The position numbers were made by a program, and so were the translations under genes. A DNA stretch of 36,849 nucleotides from an uncultured Ectothiorhodospiraceae bacterium (GTDB taxonomy: Bacteria; Pseudomonadota; Gammaproteobacteria; Nitrococcales; Halorhodospiraceae), in the NCBI GenBank assembly GCA_913055765.1, contig CAJXKI010000005.1, positions 1-36,849 on the forward strand. Direction: 5' to 3'. Under the pieces are notes generated by a model, which was not told where the DNA came from, searched no databases, and worked only from the letters and a program-made list of their open reading frames with translations. Shown in pieces: positions 28,396-36,722 of the stretch (the stretch's first letter is position 1; every line of letters begins with the position of its first letter).

Positions 28396-28758
28396 ATGGC
28401 TCGGGATCTTCGCGACATCCGCGCGCTGCACTGGCAGCCCCGGCTCGCCGCTGACGGCGAAGTCGTCGAGGGGGTCGCCGACGTCGCGCAGGCGATCCGG
28501 ATCATCCTGACCACCCCCAAAGGCAGCGACCCGCACCGCCCCGAGTTCGGTTCTGACATCTGGCGGTACATCGACTGGCCGGTCACCGAAGTGCGCCCGC
28601 AGATCGTGCGCGAGGTGCGCGAGGCCATCTCGGCCTGGGAGCCGCGCGCCGAGGTCCTGTCGGTGTCGGTCGAGCCCGCCAACGGCCGTCTGTGGGTACG
28701 GGTGCGCTGGCGACTGGTCGATGCCCTCGATGAGCAAGTCACGGAGGTGGCAGCGTGA
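28396..28758 (+). CDS. GPW/gp25 family baseplate protein
   Basis: DIRALHWQPRLAADGEVVEGVADVAQAIRIILTTPKGSDPHRPEFGSDIW. Confidence 0.92.
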   Translation: MARDLRDIRALHWQPRLAADGEVVEGVADVAQAIRIILTTPKGSDPHRPEFGSDIWRYIDWPVTEVRPQIVREVREAISAWEPRAEVLSVSVEPANGRLWVRVRWRLVDALDEQVTEVAA

Positions 28759-29861
28759 ACGATCTGCCGCGCCCCGAGTTCGTCGAGCGGGATCCCGAGG
28801 CGATCACCCAGGAGCTCGTCAATCAGTACGAGCAGATGACGGGCAAGACCCTGCAGCCCGGCCAGTGGGAGCGGGTCTTTCTCGACGTCATCGCCTATCG
28901 TGACGCGCTGATCCGCCAGCAGGTGCAGCTTACCGGCGAGCAGAACCTGCTCGCCTACGCGCGCTTTCCGATGCTCGACCACCTGGGCGCATTCTACGGG
29001 GTCGAGCGCCTGCCGGCGCGGGCCGCCGTTACCGAGCTCCAGTTTACCTCGGCTGCTGAGCGCGCCGAGGATGTCGATGTCCCCAAGGGCACGCGGGTTC
29101 GCAGCAAGGACGGTAAGGTCGACTTCGCTACCGACCAGGCGCTCACCGTGCCCGCCGGCGGCGGCAGCGCGAGCGTTTCCGCGACGGCTGTGACGGCCGG
29201 CGACCTCGGTAATGGCTACCGCAGCGGCGAGCTGGACAAACTGGTCGACCCGGTCGACGGCATCGCCAGCGCCACCAACACGGCTGTGACCTTCGGCGGT
29301 GCGACCGAGGAAGGGGATGAGCGGCTGCGCGATCGTATCCAGGGGGCGCCAGAGCGGCTGACCGTGGCCGGCTCTTTTGGCGCCTATCGCTGGCACGCGA
29401 TCAGCGCGCACCAGGACGTCACCGACGCGAGCGTCATCAGTCCGTCCCCGGGGGTCGTGCAGGTCTGCATCCTGGTGAAGGACGGGCTGCCCTCGCAAGA
29501 CATGCTCGCCCTGGTCGAGAGCGCACTGTCGGACGAGCGTGTGCGCCCGCTCACAGACCAGGTCCAGGTCATCGCGCCCACCCGCATCGGGTACACGATC
29601 GACGCCACCCTGACGCTTTACAGCGACACGGACGTCGAGGCCGCCAAGGCGCGGGCCTTGGCGGCCGCAGAGGACTGGGCGGCGCGCGCCCGCGCGCGGC
29701 TCGGCCGAGATGTTGTTCCCAACCAGATCGTAGACGCCCTGATGTCGGGCGGGGTCTACGACGTCACACTCGCCAGTCCTGCTCGTCAGGCCCTGGCGCC
29801 CCATGAGTGGGCGGACTGCGACGGCGTCACCGTCAGTGTAAGCGGGGCGCCCGATGGATGA
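28755..29861 (+). CDS. Baseplate J-like protein
   Basis: LLAYARFPMLDHLGAFYGVERLPARAAVTELQF; downstream of gpW. Confidence 0.93.
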   Translation: MNDLPRPEFVERDPEAITQELVNQYEQMTGKTLQPGQWERVFLDVIAYRDALIRQQVQLTGEQNLLAYARFPMLDHLGAFYGVERLPARAAVTELQFTSAAERAEDVDVPKGTRVRSKDGKVDFATDQALTVPAGGGSASVSATAVTAGDLGNGYRSGELDKLVDPVDGIASATNTAVTFGGATEEGDERLRDRIQGAPERLTVAGSFGAYRWHAISAHQDVTDASVISPSPGVVQVCILVKDGLPSQDMLALVESALSDERVRPLTDQVQVIAPTRIGYTIDATLTLYSDTDVEAAKARALAAAEDWAARARARLGRDVVPNQIVDALMSGGVYDVTLASPARQALAPHEWADCDGVTVSVSGAPDG

Positions 29862-30900
29862 GCGGCTACTCCCCGACGGCATCCGCGACGAGCGTGCCGA
29901 GCGCCTTCTAGCGCTGCTCGACGCCTGGGACGAGATCCCGCTCGAGCGTGCGCTGGTCTACCGCGTATCCGAGGCCAGCCCGGACGCGCTGCGCCAGCTA
30001 GCCTGGCAGTTTCACGTCATGGGTGTTGAAGGCTGGGGGCTCGCGATCACGCGCGACCAGCGCGAGCGCCTGGTCTCTCGCGCCATGGAGCTGCACCGCT
30101 ATAAAGGCACGCCCTGGGCGGTGCGCCGTGCGCTCGAAGCGCTCGGGCTCGAGGCGGAGATCGTGGAGTGGTTCCAGGCCGGCGCCGACGATCTTGGGCC
30201 CTTCGAGTTCGCCCTGCGTGCGACGATCAGCGAGCCGATCGAGTCCGGCGTGTTGCTGAACGCGGATACCTCCGATCGGCTGCGGCCTACCATCGATGCC
30301 TTCAAGTCAGCGCGCTCACACCTGGTTTGGATCGCGTTCGCCGTGCGCCTCTCGGTGCCTATGCCGGCGCCGGAGCTAATCGGTAGCCGCCGGGTGCGGC
30401 GGCGCACGGGGCTCGGAGTGCCGATCCTGCCGACTTTCGATGCCTGGGCCCTGGACGGTGCCCGGCTCGACCAGCGCGCCCTAGAGCAGTTCCGGAAGGT
30501 GGCGGTGGTCACCACGGCGCCGGTACGCCTGGGGCGCGCGAGCACCCTGGACCAGGCCCTGCGTCTGGACGGGGACGGCCTGGCCGGCCTGGCCATGGAC
30601 CGCTGGATCCCCTACCGCGAAGACGGCCGCATTCCGCCCCTGGCCCGGCTGGGGGTCACGTCGGCGGCGCGCACCCGGGCGCCTGCCGGTGGTGCGGCCG
30701 CCGCGGCCCGGCCGACGGCGCGCTCGCGCTGGCTGGCGCCGGTGACCGCCGAGGCGGACCACCGCCCTGCCCTGACCACCCGCACGGCCGCGGCGCTGCG
30801 GCGGCCGGAGATCCGCGGCCTGGACCACATGCCCACCCTCGACGCGGCGCCGGTGGACGCCGCGCCCTTAGATATCCCGATGGAGGCCACCAATGCCTGA
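29854..30900 (+). CDS. Tail protein I family
   Basis: LLDAWDEIPLERALVYRVSEASPDALRQLAWQFHVMGVEGW...KGTPWAVRRALEALG. Confidence 0.88.
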   Translation: MDERLLPDGIRDERAERLLALLDAWDEIPLERALVYRVSEASPDALRQLAWQFHVMGVEGWGLAITRDQRERLVSRAMELHRYKGTPWAVRRALEALGLEAEIVEWFQAGADDLGPFEFALRATISEPIESGVLLNADTSDRLRPTIDAFKSARSHLVWIAFAVRLSVPMPAPELIGSRRVRRRTGLGVPILPTFDAWALDGARLDQRALEQFRKVAVVTTAPVRLGRASTLDQALRLDGDGLAGLAMDRWIPYREDGRIPPLARLGVTSAARTRAPAGGAAAAARPTARSRWLAPVTAEADHRPALTTRTAAALRRPEIRGLDHMPTLDAAPVDAAPLDIPMEATNA

Positions 30901-31303
30901 CACCTGGAAACAGGCCCGCGTGCTCGGGGCCTTTTACGACCGCTTGGCCGAGGGGGTCGCGGGCCAGACCGCTTGCCCGCAGATCGCGTCCTTCGGCGTC
31001 TGCTACGGCTGGATCGACACCAGCGGGGATATGCCGCAACCCGAGGAGCCGCCGTTCGATGCCGAGTCCCTGCCGGGGTCGCTCGTGCATACGGGGCTGG
31101 TGACGGCGGAGCCGTCGGGCAAGTCGGTGCTGGCGACGGCCGTGATCCCCGAGGGGGCGGTGGCGGAGCCGACGCAGGTGACCGCCATCGGGCTGTTCGA
31201 CCAGACCGACACGCTCGTGGCCGCGGTGAGCTTTCTTCCGGAGTGGATCACCCCGGACAAGCGCTACGAGCACCTGGTCCACATGACGTTCCCGGAGGAG
31301 TGA
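30893..31303 (+). CDS. Tail fibre/collar-associated protein
   Basis: Position after gpI; TAIGLFDQTDTLVAAVSFLPEWITPDKRYEHLVHMTF. Confidence 0.55.
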   Translation: MPDTWKQARVLGAFYDRLAEGVAGQTACPQIASFGVCYGWIDTSGDMPQPEEPPFDAESLPGSLVHTGLVTAEPSGKSVLATAVIPEGAVAEPTQVTAIGLFDQTDTLVAAVSFLPEWITPDKRYEHLVHMTFPEE

Positions 31304-31306
31304 TCG

Positions 31307-31861
31307 ATGGCGTTGACCGCCGATGTGCAGTGGCGTGAGCAGTACGCCAGCCACGCCCTGAACCGCAAGATGGCCGGCGTGGTAGAGGCCGGAGTGTATT
31401 GGGGCTACGAGGTGGTCCCGATCGGCGGCCTGCAGCTAGAGGTCGGCCTGGGCGAGAACCCCGACTACCCGGAGTCGGTTGCTGTCGTCGAGCGCGACGG
31501 CTACTCGCTGACGTGTCGGATGGATACCCAGGAGCTGATCGAGCTGCCGGAAGCAGGGATGACCTACGACATCGTGCTCGAGGCCAGCTACGTGCTCGGC
31601 CAGCAGACCGATGCTCGCCTTAAGGCCGTCACCAGCGCGGCGAGTCATCACGTGCGTCTAGCGCATGTCGACGTGCCTACTGATGCCACGGCTTTGACGG
31701 CCGACATGATCAGCTACGACAGCCGTGATACGGCCAACCCGGCGCTCAACGCGACCCGCATCCTGACCCAGATCACGCAGCTGACCACGTCCCTGATCGA
31801 TGCCCGCGACCGGCTGAACAACCTGGAAGCGTGGGCGGAGACCCAGGGCTACACGCCCTAG
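31307..31861 (+). CDS. Tail fibre-associated structural protein
   Basis: 184-aa ORF, packed in the tail operon; C-terminal coiled coil. Confidence 0.5.
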   Translation: MALTADVQWREQYASHALNRKMAGVVEAGVYWGYEVVPIGGLQLEVGLGENPDYPESVAVVERDGYSLTCRMDTQELIELPEAGMTYDIVLEASYVLGQQTDARLKAVTSAASHHVRLAHVDVPTDATALTADMISYDSRDTANPALNATRILTQITQLTTSLIDARDRLNNLEAWAETQGYTP

Positions 31862-31873
31862 AGGAGGCAAACG

Positions 31874-34711
31874 ATGGGCAAGATTTTGACTGAGGTCGCG
31901 GCCGCGCAGCAGGCCGTGGAGGAGCTTCGCCAGCGGGTGGATCTGCTGCTGACCGCCTATGGCGAGGACGCGATCGACGCCGACAAGATCCAGCAGGACA
32001 TCGAGCAGGCGACGCAAGACGCCATCGATTCGGTGCTCAGCGAGCTGAGCGGCCTGGATGTTTCCGATCTCAAGCTGCGCAGCGAGCTACAGCGCCAGCT
32101 CCTGGGGCTCCAGAACGCCTACGGCGAGCAGAAGTTCTTCTTCGAGTTCTTCGACCCGCTCTACGCCGCATCGGACCAGGTGAGCGTGAGCGGTGTGGAG
32201 ACGGTCGCCGGCGATAACAGCGTAGATATCAGCTCCACAGCGGACCTGGTGGTGGGCCGTGAGTACGTCATCGAGACGGACCAGGCGCAGGAGGTTGTCG
32301 AGGTGGCGGAGGTCCTCTCGGACACTCGCTTCACGACCACGACGGACCTGATGGCCACCCTGAGCGGCGCCACCCTGCGCCGGACCAACTGGTCCATCGG
32401 CGACGGCAAGGCCACGGCGGAGCCCGGCCAGGTCTACTACAGCCTGCCCTTGTCGCTGGGGCCGGGCGACACCGACAAGGCGGTGGTGGTGCGCCGGGGT
32501 AGCGCCGGGTCGGTGCGGCTGTACTACACCGATGCCCAGACCTCCGGCTGGGTCGAGGTGCCGTGGGAGTGGCGCCGCGACAGCGACACCGCCATGACGG
32601 ACCTGGGCCTGGTGGACGATAGCCAGGACACCGGGCGCGTGGATGTGGAGTTCCGTCTGCCCGCGCGCGGGACGTTCGAGCTGAAGCTGGTGGCCGAGGG
32701 CGACACGGTGACGGTGCAGCATATCGTGGGCATCGATCAGCCGACCCTCCTGGGCGGCGATCACCACCCGCCGGAGCAGCCCACCAACGATAACCCGGCC
32801 GACGGCGCCACGCAGATCGCGGAGACGCCCACCCTGGCGCTGGCGGACTACACCTCGCCCACGGATACCCCGCAGGCGGCATTGCAGGTGCAGGTGACCG
32901 ATACGCCGGGCGATTACAGCGCCCCCTTGCACGATAGCGGCACGGTCGCCGGCGGGCTCTCCTATCCGCTGCCGGAAGGGGTGCTCACCGAGGGCACGCA
33001 GTACGGCTGGCGGGCCCGGGTCCAGGACGATCAGGGTGCCTGGTCGGAGTGGTCGGCCGAGACCACCTTCGAGACGGATAGCGTGTGGGAGTTCGTGGAA
33101 GCGCCCACGAACCAGACCCCGGCCGCTGGCGCCACCGATATCCCCAGCCAGCCGACGCTGGCCGTCAGTGACTTTGCGGTGCAGGGCTTTGATCCGATCG
33201 ATCTGAACGATGGCAGCTCGGATCTATGGACGGAGAGCAGCGCCGTCGCCGGCGAGTATTACTACACCGGCACCGCGCTCGCGGCGGAGCCGAACCGCCT
33301 GTTGGCCAATGGCAGCGAGCTGACCCAAGGCACGCTGGGCAGCTTGAACGCCGGCGAGTGGGCCTGGGGCGACAACGACAGCATCGGGTCCGATACGGTC
33401 TACGTGAAGTTGTCGGCCGGTGATCCGGACACCCAGACCGCTGGCTACGTCCAGGCGGGGGAAAGCCACGTGGCGACGCAGTGGCAGCTGCGCGCCGCCA
33501 GCGGCAGCTACGATTCCCCGCTATGGGACAGCGGCGAGACCAGCACCGACCTGACGACCATCGTGGTGCCCGACGGCATCCTCTCCGACGGCCAGACCAC
33601 CTACTATTGGCGCGCCCGGTTCGAGGGGCAGCACATCGGTTGGTCGGAGTGGTCGGCGGAGACGAGCTTCACTACCAAGGAGCTGTTCGCTCAGATCATC
33701 GGCCTGGCGCTGGTCAGCAGCGGCGGCGGCGCCGGCAGCTGGCAGCGTGTGGACGCCGACGGCAACAACATCACCCCGGATACGAGCTACTTCGATAACC
33801 ATCCGGTGTTCGGCGCCATCAAGGATGTGGTGATCGACGGCCAGGATATGGTCGAGATCCCCAAGTTCTATTACCAGGTGGGCCAGGCCCCGGCGGGCTC
33901 GGATCAGGACGGCAACAAGGTGTTCTGGATATCCGACGTGGCCGCCACGGGCTACCAGCTGCACCCCGCGTTCATGGACGGCGGCTCCGAGGTGGCGCAG
34001 TTCTACGTCGGCAAGTACCAGGCGGTGGACGATCCCAATGCCTCGGGCAGCAAGGCAGCGTCGCTGCCGGGCTATAACCCGCTGGTCTCGATCGACTTCA
34101 CCACCTTCCAGAGCCGGTGCTCCGAGCGCAACACGGCCAGCGGCGTGGACGGGTTCATGCTGTGGTCCATGTACCAGCGCTCCGCGATCCTCATGCTCAT
34201 GATGATCGAGATCGGCGGCGCCGACGGGCAGAGCCTGATCGGGCAGGGCCGTGTGAATCAGGGCAGCGCGGCCAATGTGGACGCCACCGACGTGGCCGAG
34301 GCCACCTACCGCGGCATCGTTGGCCTGTGGGGCAACGTTCGGCAATGGTTGGACGGCATGGAGCTGGATGGCAGCCATGTGGTGAGCGTCTGGGACCAGC
34401 AGGGCAACCAGACCTGGGTGGCCACCGGTGTCACCACCGCCAGCACCGACGGCTGGCCCACGGCCATGCACGAGGAGTCCGGCACGGACTACGATCTGGC
34501 GCCGCTGATGCTCCCCAGCGCCACCGACGGGACCGAGTCCAACGGGACCTACGGCGACTATCTGTGGGCCAGCGACAGCAGCGAGATCAACATCCCCAAC
34601 CACGGCGGCAACTGGCGCAACGGCTCCCCGGCGGGGCCCTTCTGTCTGGGCTGCCACTACGTGGCCTCGTACTCCAACAGTTACGTCGGCGGCCGCCTCG
34701 CAAAGGTGTGA
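31874..34711 (+). CDS. Tail fibre with C-type-lectin-like C-terminus; DGR target protein
   Basis: Two Ig/FN3-like repeats (WSEWSAET); C-terminal GLWGNVRQWLDGMEL...GGNWRNGSPAGPFCLGCHYVASYSNSYVGGRLAKV matches the TR translation. Confidence 0.92.
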   Translation: MGKILTEVAAAQQAVEELRQRVDLLLTAYGEDAIDADKIQQDIEQATQDAIDSVLSELSGLDVSDLKLRSELQRQLLGLQNAYGEQKFFFEFFDPLYAASDQVSVSGVETVAGDNSVDISSTADLVVGREYVIETDQAQEVVEVAEVLSDTRFTTTTDLMATLSGATLRRTNWSIGDGKATAEPGQVYYSLPLSLGPGDTDKAVVVRRGSAGSVRLYYTDAQTSGWVEVPWEWRRDSDTAMTDLGLVDDSQDTGRVDVEFRLPARGTFELKLVAEGDTVTVQHIVGIDQPTLLGGDHHPPEQPTNDNPADGATQIAETPTLALADYTSPTDTPQAALQVQVTDTPGDYSAPLHDSGTVAGGLSYPLPEGVLTEGTQYGWRARVQDDQGAWSEWSAETTFETDSVWEFVEAPTNQTPAAGATDIPSQPTLAVSDFAVQGFDPIDLNDGSSDLWTESSAVAGEYYYTGTALAAEPNRLLANGSELTQGTLGSLNAGEWAWGDNDSIGSDTVYVKLSAGDPDTQTAGYVQAGESHVATQWQLRAASGSYDSPLWDSGETSTDLTTIVVPDGILSDGQTTYYWRARFEGQHIGWSEWSAETSFTTKELFAQIIGLALVSSGGGAGSWQRVDADGNNITPDTSYFDNHPVFGAIKDVVIDGQDMVEIPKFYYQVGQAPAGSDQDGNKVFWISDVAATGYQLHPAFMDGGSEVAQFYVGKYQAVDDPNASGSKAASLPGYNPLVSIDFTTFQSRCSERNTASGVDGFMLWSMYQRSAILMLMMIEIGGADGQSLIGQGRVNQGSAANVDATDVAEATYRGIVGLWGNVRQWLDGMELDGSHVVSVWDQQGNQTWVATGVTTASTDGWPTAMHEESGTDYDLAPLMLPSATDGTESNGTYGDYLWASDSSEINIPNHGGNWRNGSPAGPFCLGCHYVASYSNSYVGGRLAKV
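34602..34703 (+). repeat. DGR variable repeat (VR)
   Basis: 92/102 identical to the TR at 35431-35532; 9 of 10 differences at TR adenines. Confidence 0.96.
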
Positions 34712-34738
34712 CGGCAACCTGAAACCTGGCGTTCTGGT

Positions 34739-34760
34739 GGGCCGCGCGATAGCGCGGCCC
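34739..34760 (+). other. DGR target hairpin/cruciform downstream of the VR
   Basis: GGGCCGCGC-GATA-GCGCGGCCC, perfect 9-bp stem with GATA tetraloop, 35 nt after the VR. Confidence 0.75.
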
Positions 34761-34780
34761 CCTAATCAGGAGCAAAAGCG

Positions 34781-35065
34781 ATGAAGATCGGCAATCAGAT
34801 TCAGTGGGGCAAGATCAAGAGCCTGGGGCTTCCGGCCATGGACCGGAGCGTTCCCGCCTCCGAGTATCGGCAGGACGTGAAGGTCTACAAGGTTCCCAAG
34901 GATGTGGACGCGGGGCGCTACTACGTGGGCGCCACGCCGGCTAACGCGGTGGAGCAGCGGCCGCCCAGCCGGGTGCGGGAGACGGACCTGCTGTGCCATT
35001 ACGTGCTACAGCCGGACGGCGAGGCGCGGCTGGTGTACGCCCGCGACGAGGTGCGGGCAGCGTAG
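34781..35065 (+). CDS. Small unknown DGR-cassette protein
   Basis: 94 aa between fibre and avd; SD-like caggagc; no family recognised. Confidence 0.65.
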   Translation: MKIGNQIQWGKIKSLGLPAMDRSVPASEYRQDVKVYKVPKDVDAGRYYVGATPANAVEQRPPSRVRETDLLCHYVLQPDGEARLVYARDEVRAA

Positions 35066-35067
35066 CC

Positions 35068-35421
35068 GTGGCCAGCACGCTCGACGGCCTGAAGATCCTG
35101 GCCAAGCTGGAGGAGCTGCACGCATACAGCCACCAGGCGGCCATGCACTTTCCGAAGTATGAGCGGCACGTGCTGTGCGCGGATATCCGCCACCGCTGCC
35201 AGACCATGCTCCACCTGGCCGTCCGGGCGGCGAAGAAGTACCACAAGAAGACCACCTTGCAGGACCTCGATATCGAGGTGGAGATGCTGCGCTCCCTGGT
35301 GCGCCAGGCGCACCGGCTGCGCTACATCAACGACCACCGCTATGAGGTCTGGTCCCGCCACATCGACGAGGTGGGGCGGATGGTGGGTGGCTGGATTCAG
35401 TCCAGCAAGAGCACAGGGTGA
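35068..35421 (+). CDS. avd: DGR accessory variability determinant (Avd-like, four-helix bundle)
   Basis: 117 aa from GTG; FPKYERHVLCADIRHRCQTMLHLAVRAAKKYHKKTTLQDLDIEVEMLRSLVRQAHRLRYINDHRYEVWSRHIDEVGRMVGGWI; adjacent to TR and RT. Confidence 0.9.
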   Translation: MASTLDGLKILAKLEELHAYSHQAAMHFPKYERHVLCADIRHRCQTMLHLAVRAAKKYHKKTTLQDLDIEVEMLRSLVRQAHRLRYINDHRYEVWSRHIDEVGRMVGGWIQSSKSTG

Positions 35422-35430
35422 TGGCCTGTT

Positions 35431-35532
35431 ACGGCGGCAACTGGAGCAACGGCTCCCAGGCGGGGCCCTTCTGTCTGAACTGCAACAACGTGGCCTCGAA
35501 CTCCAACAGCAACATCGGCGGCCGCCTCGCAA
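35431..35532 (+). repeat. DGR template repeat (TR)
   Basis: Homologous to the VR, with AAC codons where the VR has GGC, CAC or TAC; between avd and RT. Confidence 0.96.
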
Positions 35533-35687
35533 GAGGGATTGGCCAGAAGGCGCTTGCCCACGGGCGGCGTCCAGCGCCCTCATCTTGGGGCCGTCATCCT
35601 CGCCTCCATGAGGCGAAAGATAGACCCGGGGCCGCGGCGAGTAGCACGCGCGAAAGTGGCGGCCTCCCATATTCCGAAGGGGGAACG

Positions 35688-36722
35688 GTGCCGAAGACGG
35701 TGAAGAATCTGTGGTCGCATGTGGCCACCTTCCAGAATTTGCACGCGGCCTGGCTGGAGGCGCGTAAGGGCAAGCGCTACACCGGCCCTTGCATGCAGTT
35801 CGGCTGGGGGCTGGAGGGCCGGTTGCTTGAGCTGGAGAGTCGGCTCAATGCGGGCACGTGGCGGCCGTCGCCGCCCTACGAGTTCGGCATCGTTGACCCC
35901 AAGCCTCGGCGTATCCAGGCGCCGCCCTTTGCGGACCGGGTGGTGCACCACGCCTTGGTGCGGCAGATCGAACCCTGCTTCGAGCGCCGGTTCATCGCGG
36001 ACAGCTACGCTTGCCGGGCCGGCAAAGGCAGCCACGCCGCGGTGGAGCGACTCCAGGGGTTCCTCCGGCACGGGCAGGGGCGCTGGGGCGACCCCTGGGT
36101 GCTGAAGGCGGATGTGCGCCGGTACTTCCCGTCTATTCAGCACGCCCGTTTGATGCGCGCAATCGGGCGGGAGATCGGCGACCGGCGGGTGGTAGCGCTG
36201 GCGGAGCGGATCATCCGCGGCTACGGCCATGAGGACGGCGTCGGCTTGCCCATCGGCGCTCTCACTAGCCAGCTGTTCGCCAACGTGTACCTCGACCAGC
36301 TCGACCACTACGTGAAGGACCAGCTTGGGGTGAAGCTCTACGTCCGCTACATGGACGACTTCGTGATCGTCGGCCCCAGCAAGGCGGCGCTCTGGGAGGT
36401 CCACGATGCCATTGCGGACTACCTGGAGCAGGATCTGGGCCTTCAGCTCAACCACAAGACCGACGTGTTCCCGGCCCGGCACGGGGTAGACTTCTGCGGC
36501 TACCGTACCTGGACCACCCACCGCCTGCCCCGCAAGCGGACGGTGAAGCGAGCTCGCCGCCGCTTCCGCCGCCTAGCCAGGCTGTACCGAGAAGGGGAGG
36601 TCGACCTTGAGGATATCCGGCCGCAGGTGACCAGCTTCATCGGCTACATGCAGAGGTGCGACGGGAGGCGCACCTTGGAGGGAGTGCTGGGAGATCTCGT
36701 GCTGACGAGATCCTCTTCGTAG
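35688..36722 (+). CDS. DGR reverse transcriptase
   Basis: KADVRRYFPSI, GLPIGALTSQLFANVYLDQLDHYV (DGR-type IGxxxSQ), YVRYMDDFVIVG; GTG 35688 preceded by GGGGGA SD. Confidence 0.93.
   Translation: MPKTVKNLWSHVATFQNLHAAWLEARKGKRYTGPCMQFGWGLEGRLLELESRLNAGTWRPSPPYEFGIVDPKPRRIQAPPFADRVVHHALVRQIEPCFERRFIADSYACRAGKGSHAAVERLQGFLRHGQGRWGDPWVLKADVRRYFPSIQHARLMRAIGREIGDRRVVALAERIIRGYGHEDGVGLPIGALTSQLFANVYLDQLDHYVKDQLGVKLYVRYMDDFVIVGPSKAALWEVHDAIADYLEQDLGLQLNHKTDVFPARHGVDFCGYRTWTTHRLPRKRTVKRARRRFRRLARLYREGEVDLEDIRPQVTSFIGYMQRCDGRRTLEGVLGDLVLTRSSS

Noticed and set aside
34825-34850. Fourth late palindrome (ttccggccatggaccgga)
   Set aside because: Half-sites are in the opposite order, spacing differs, and it lies inside the coding sequence of the 94-aa ORF.
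35418-35687. N-terminal extension of the RT ORF as genuine RT sequence
   Set aside because: This part holds the TR and non-RT-like sequence; GTG 35688 with an SD is the better start. Possible translation is kept only as a finding.
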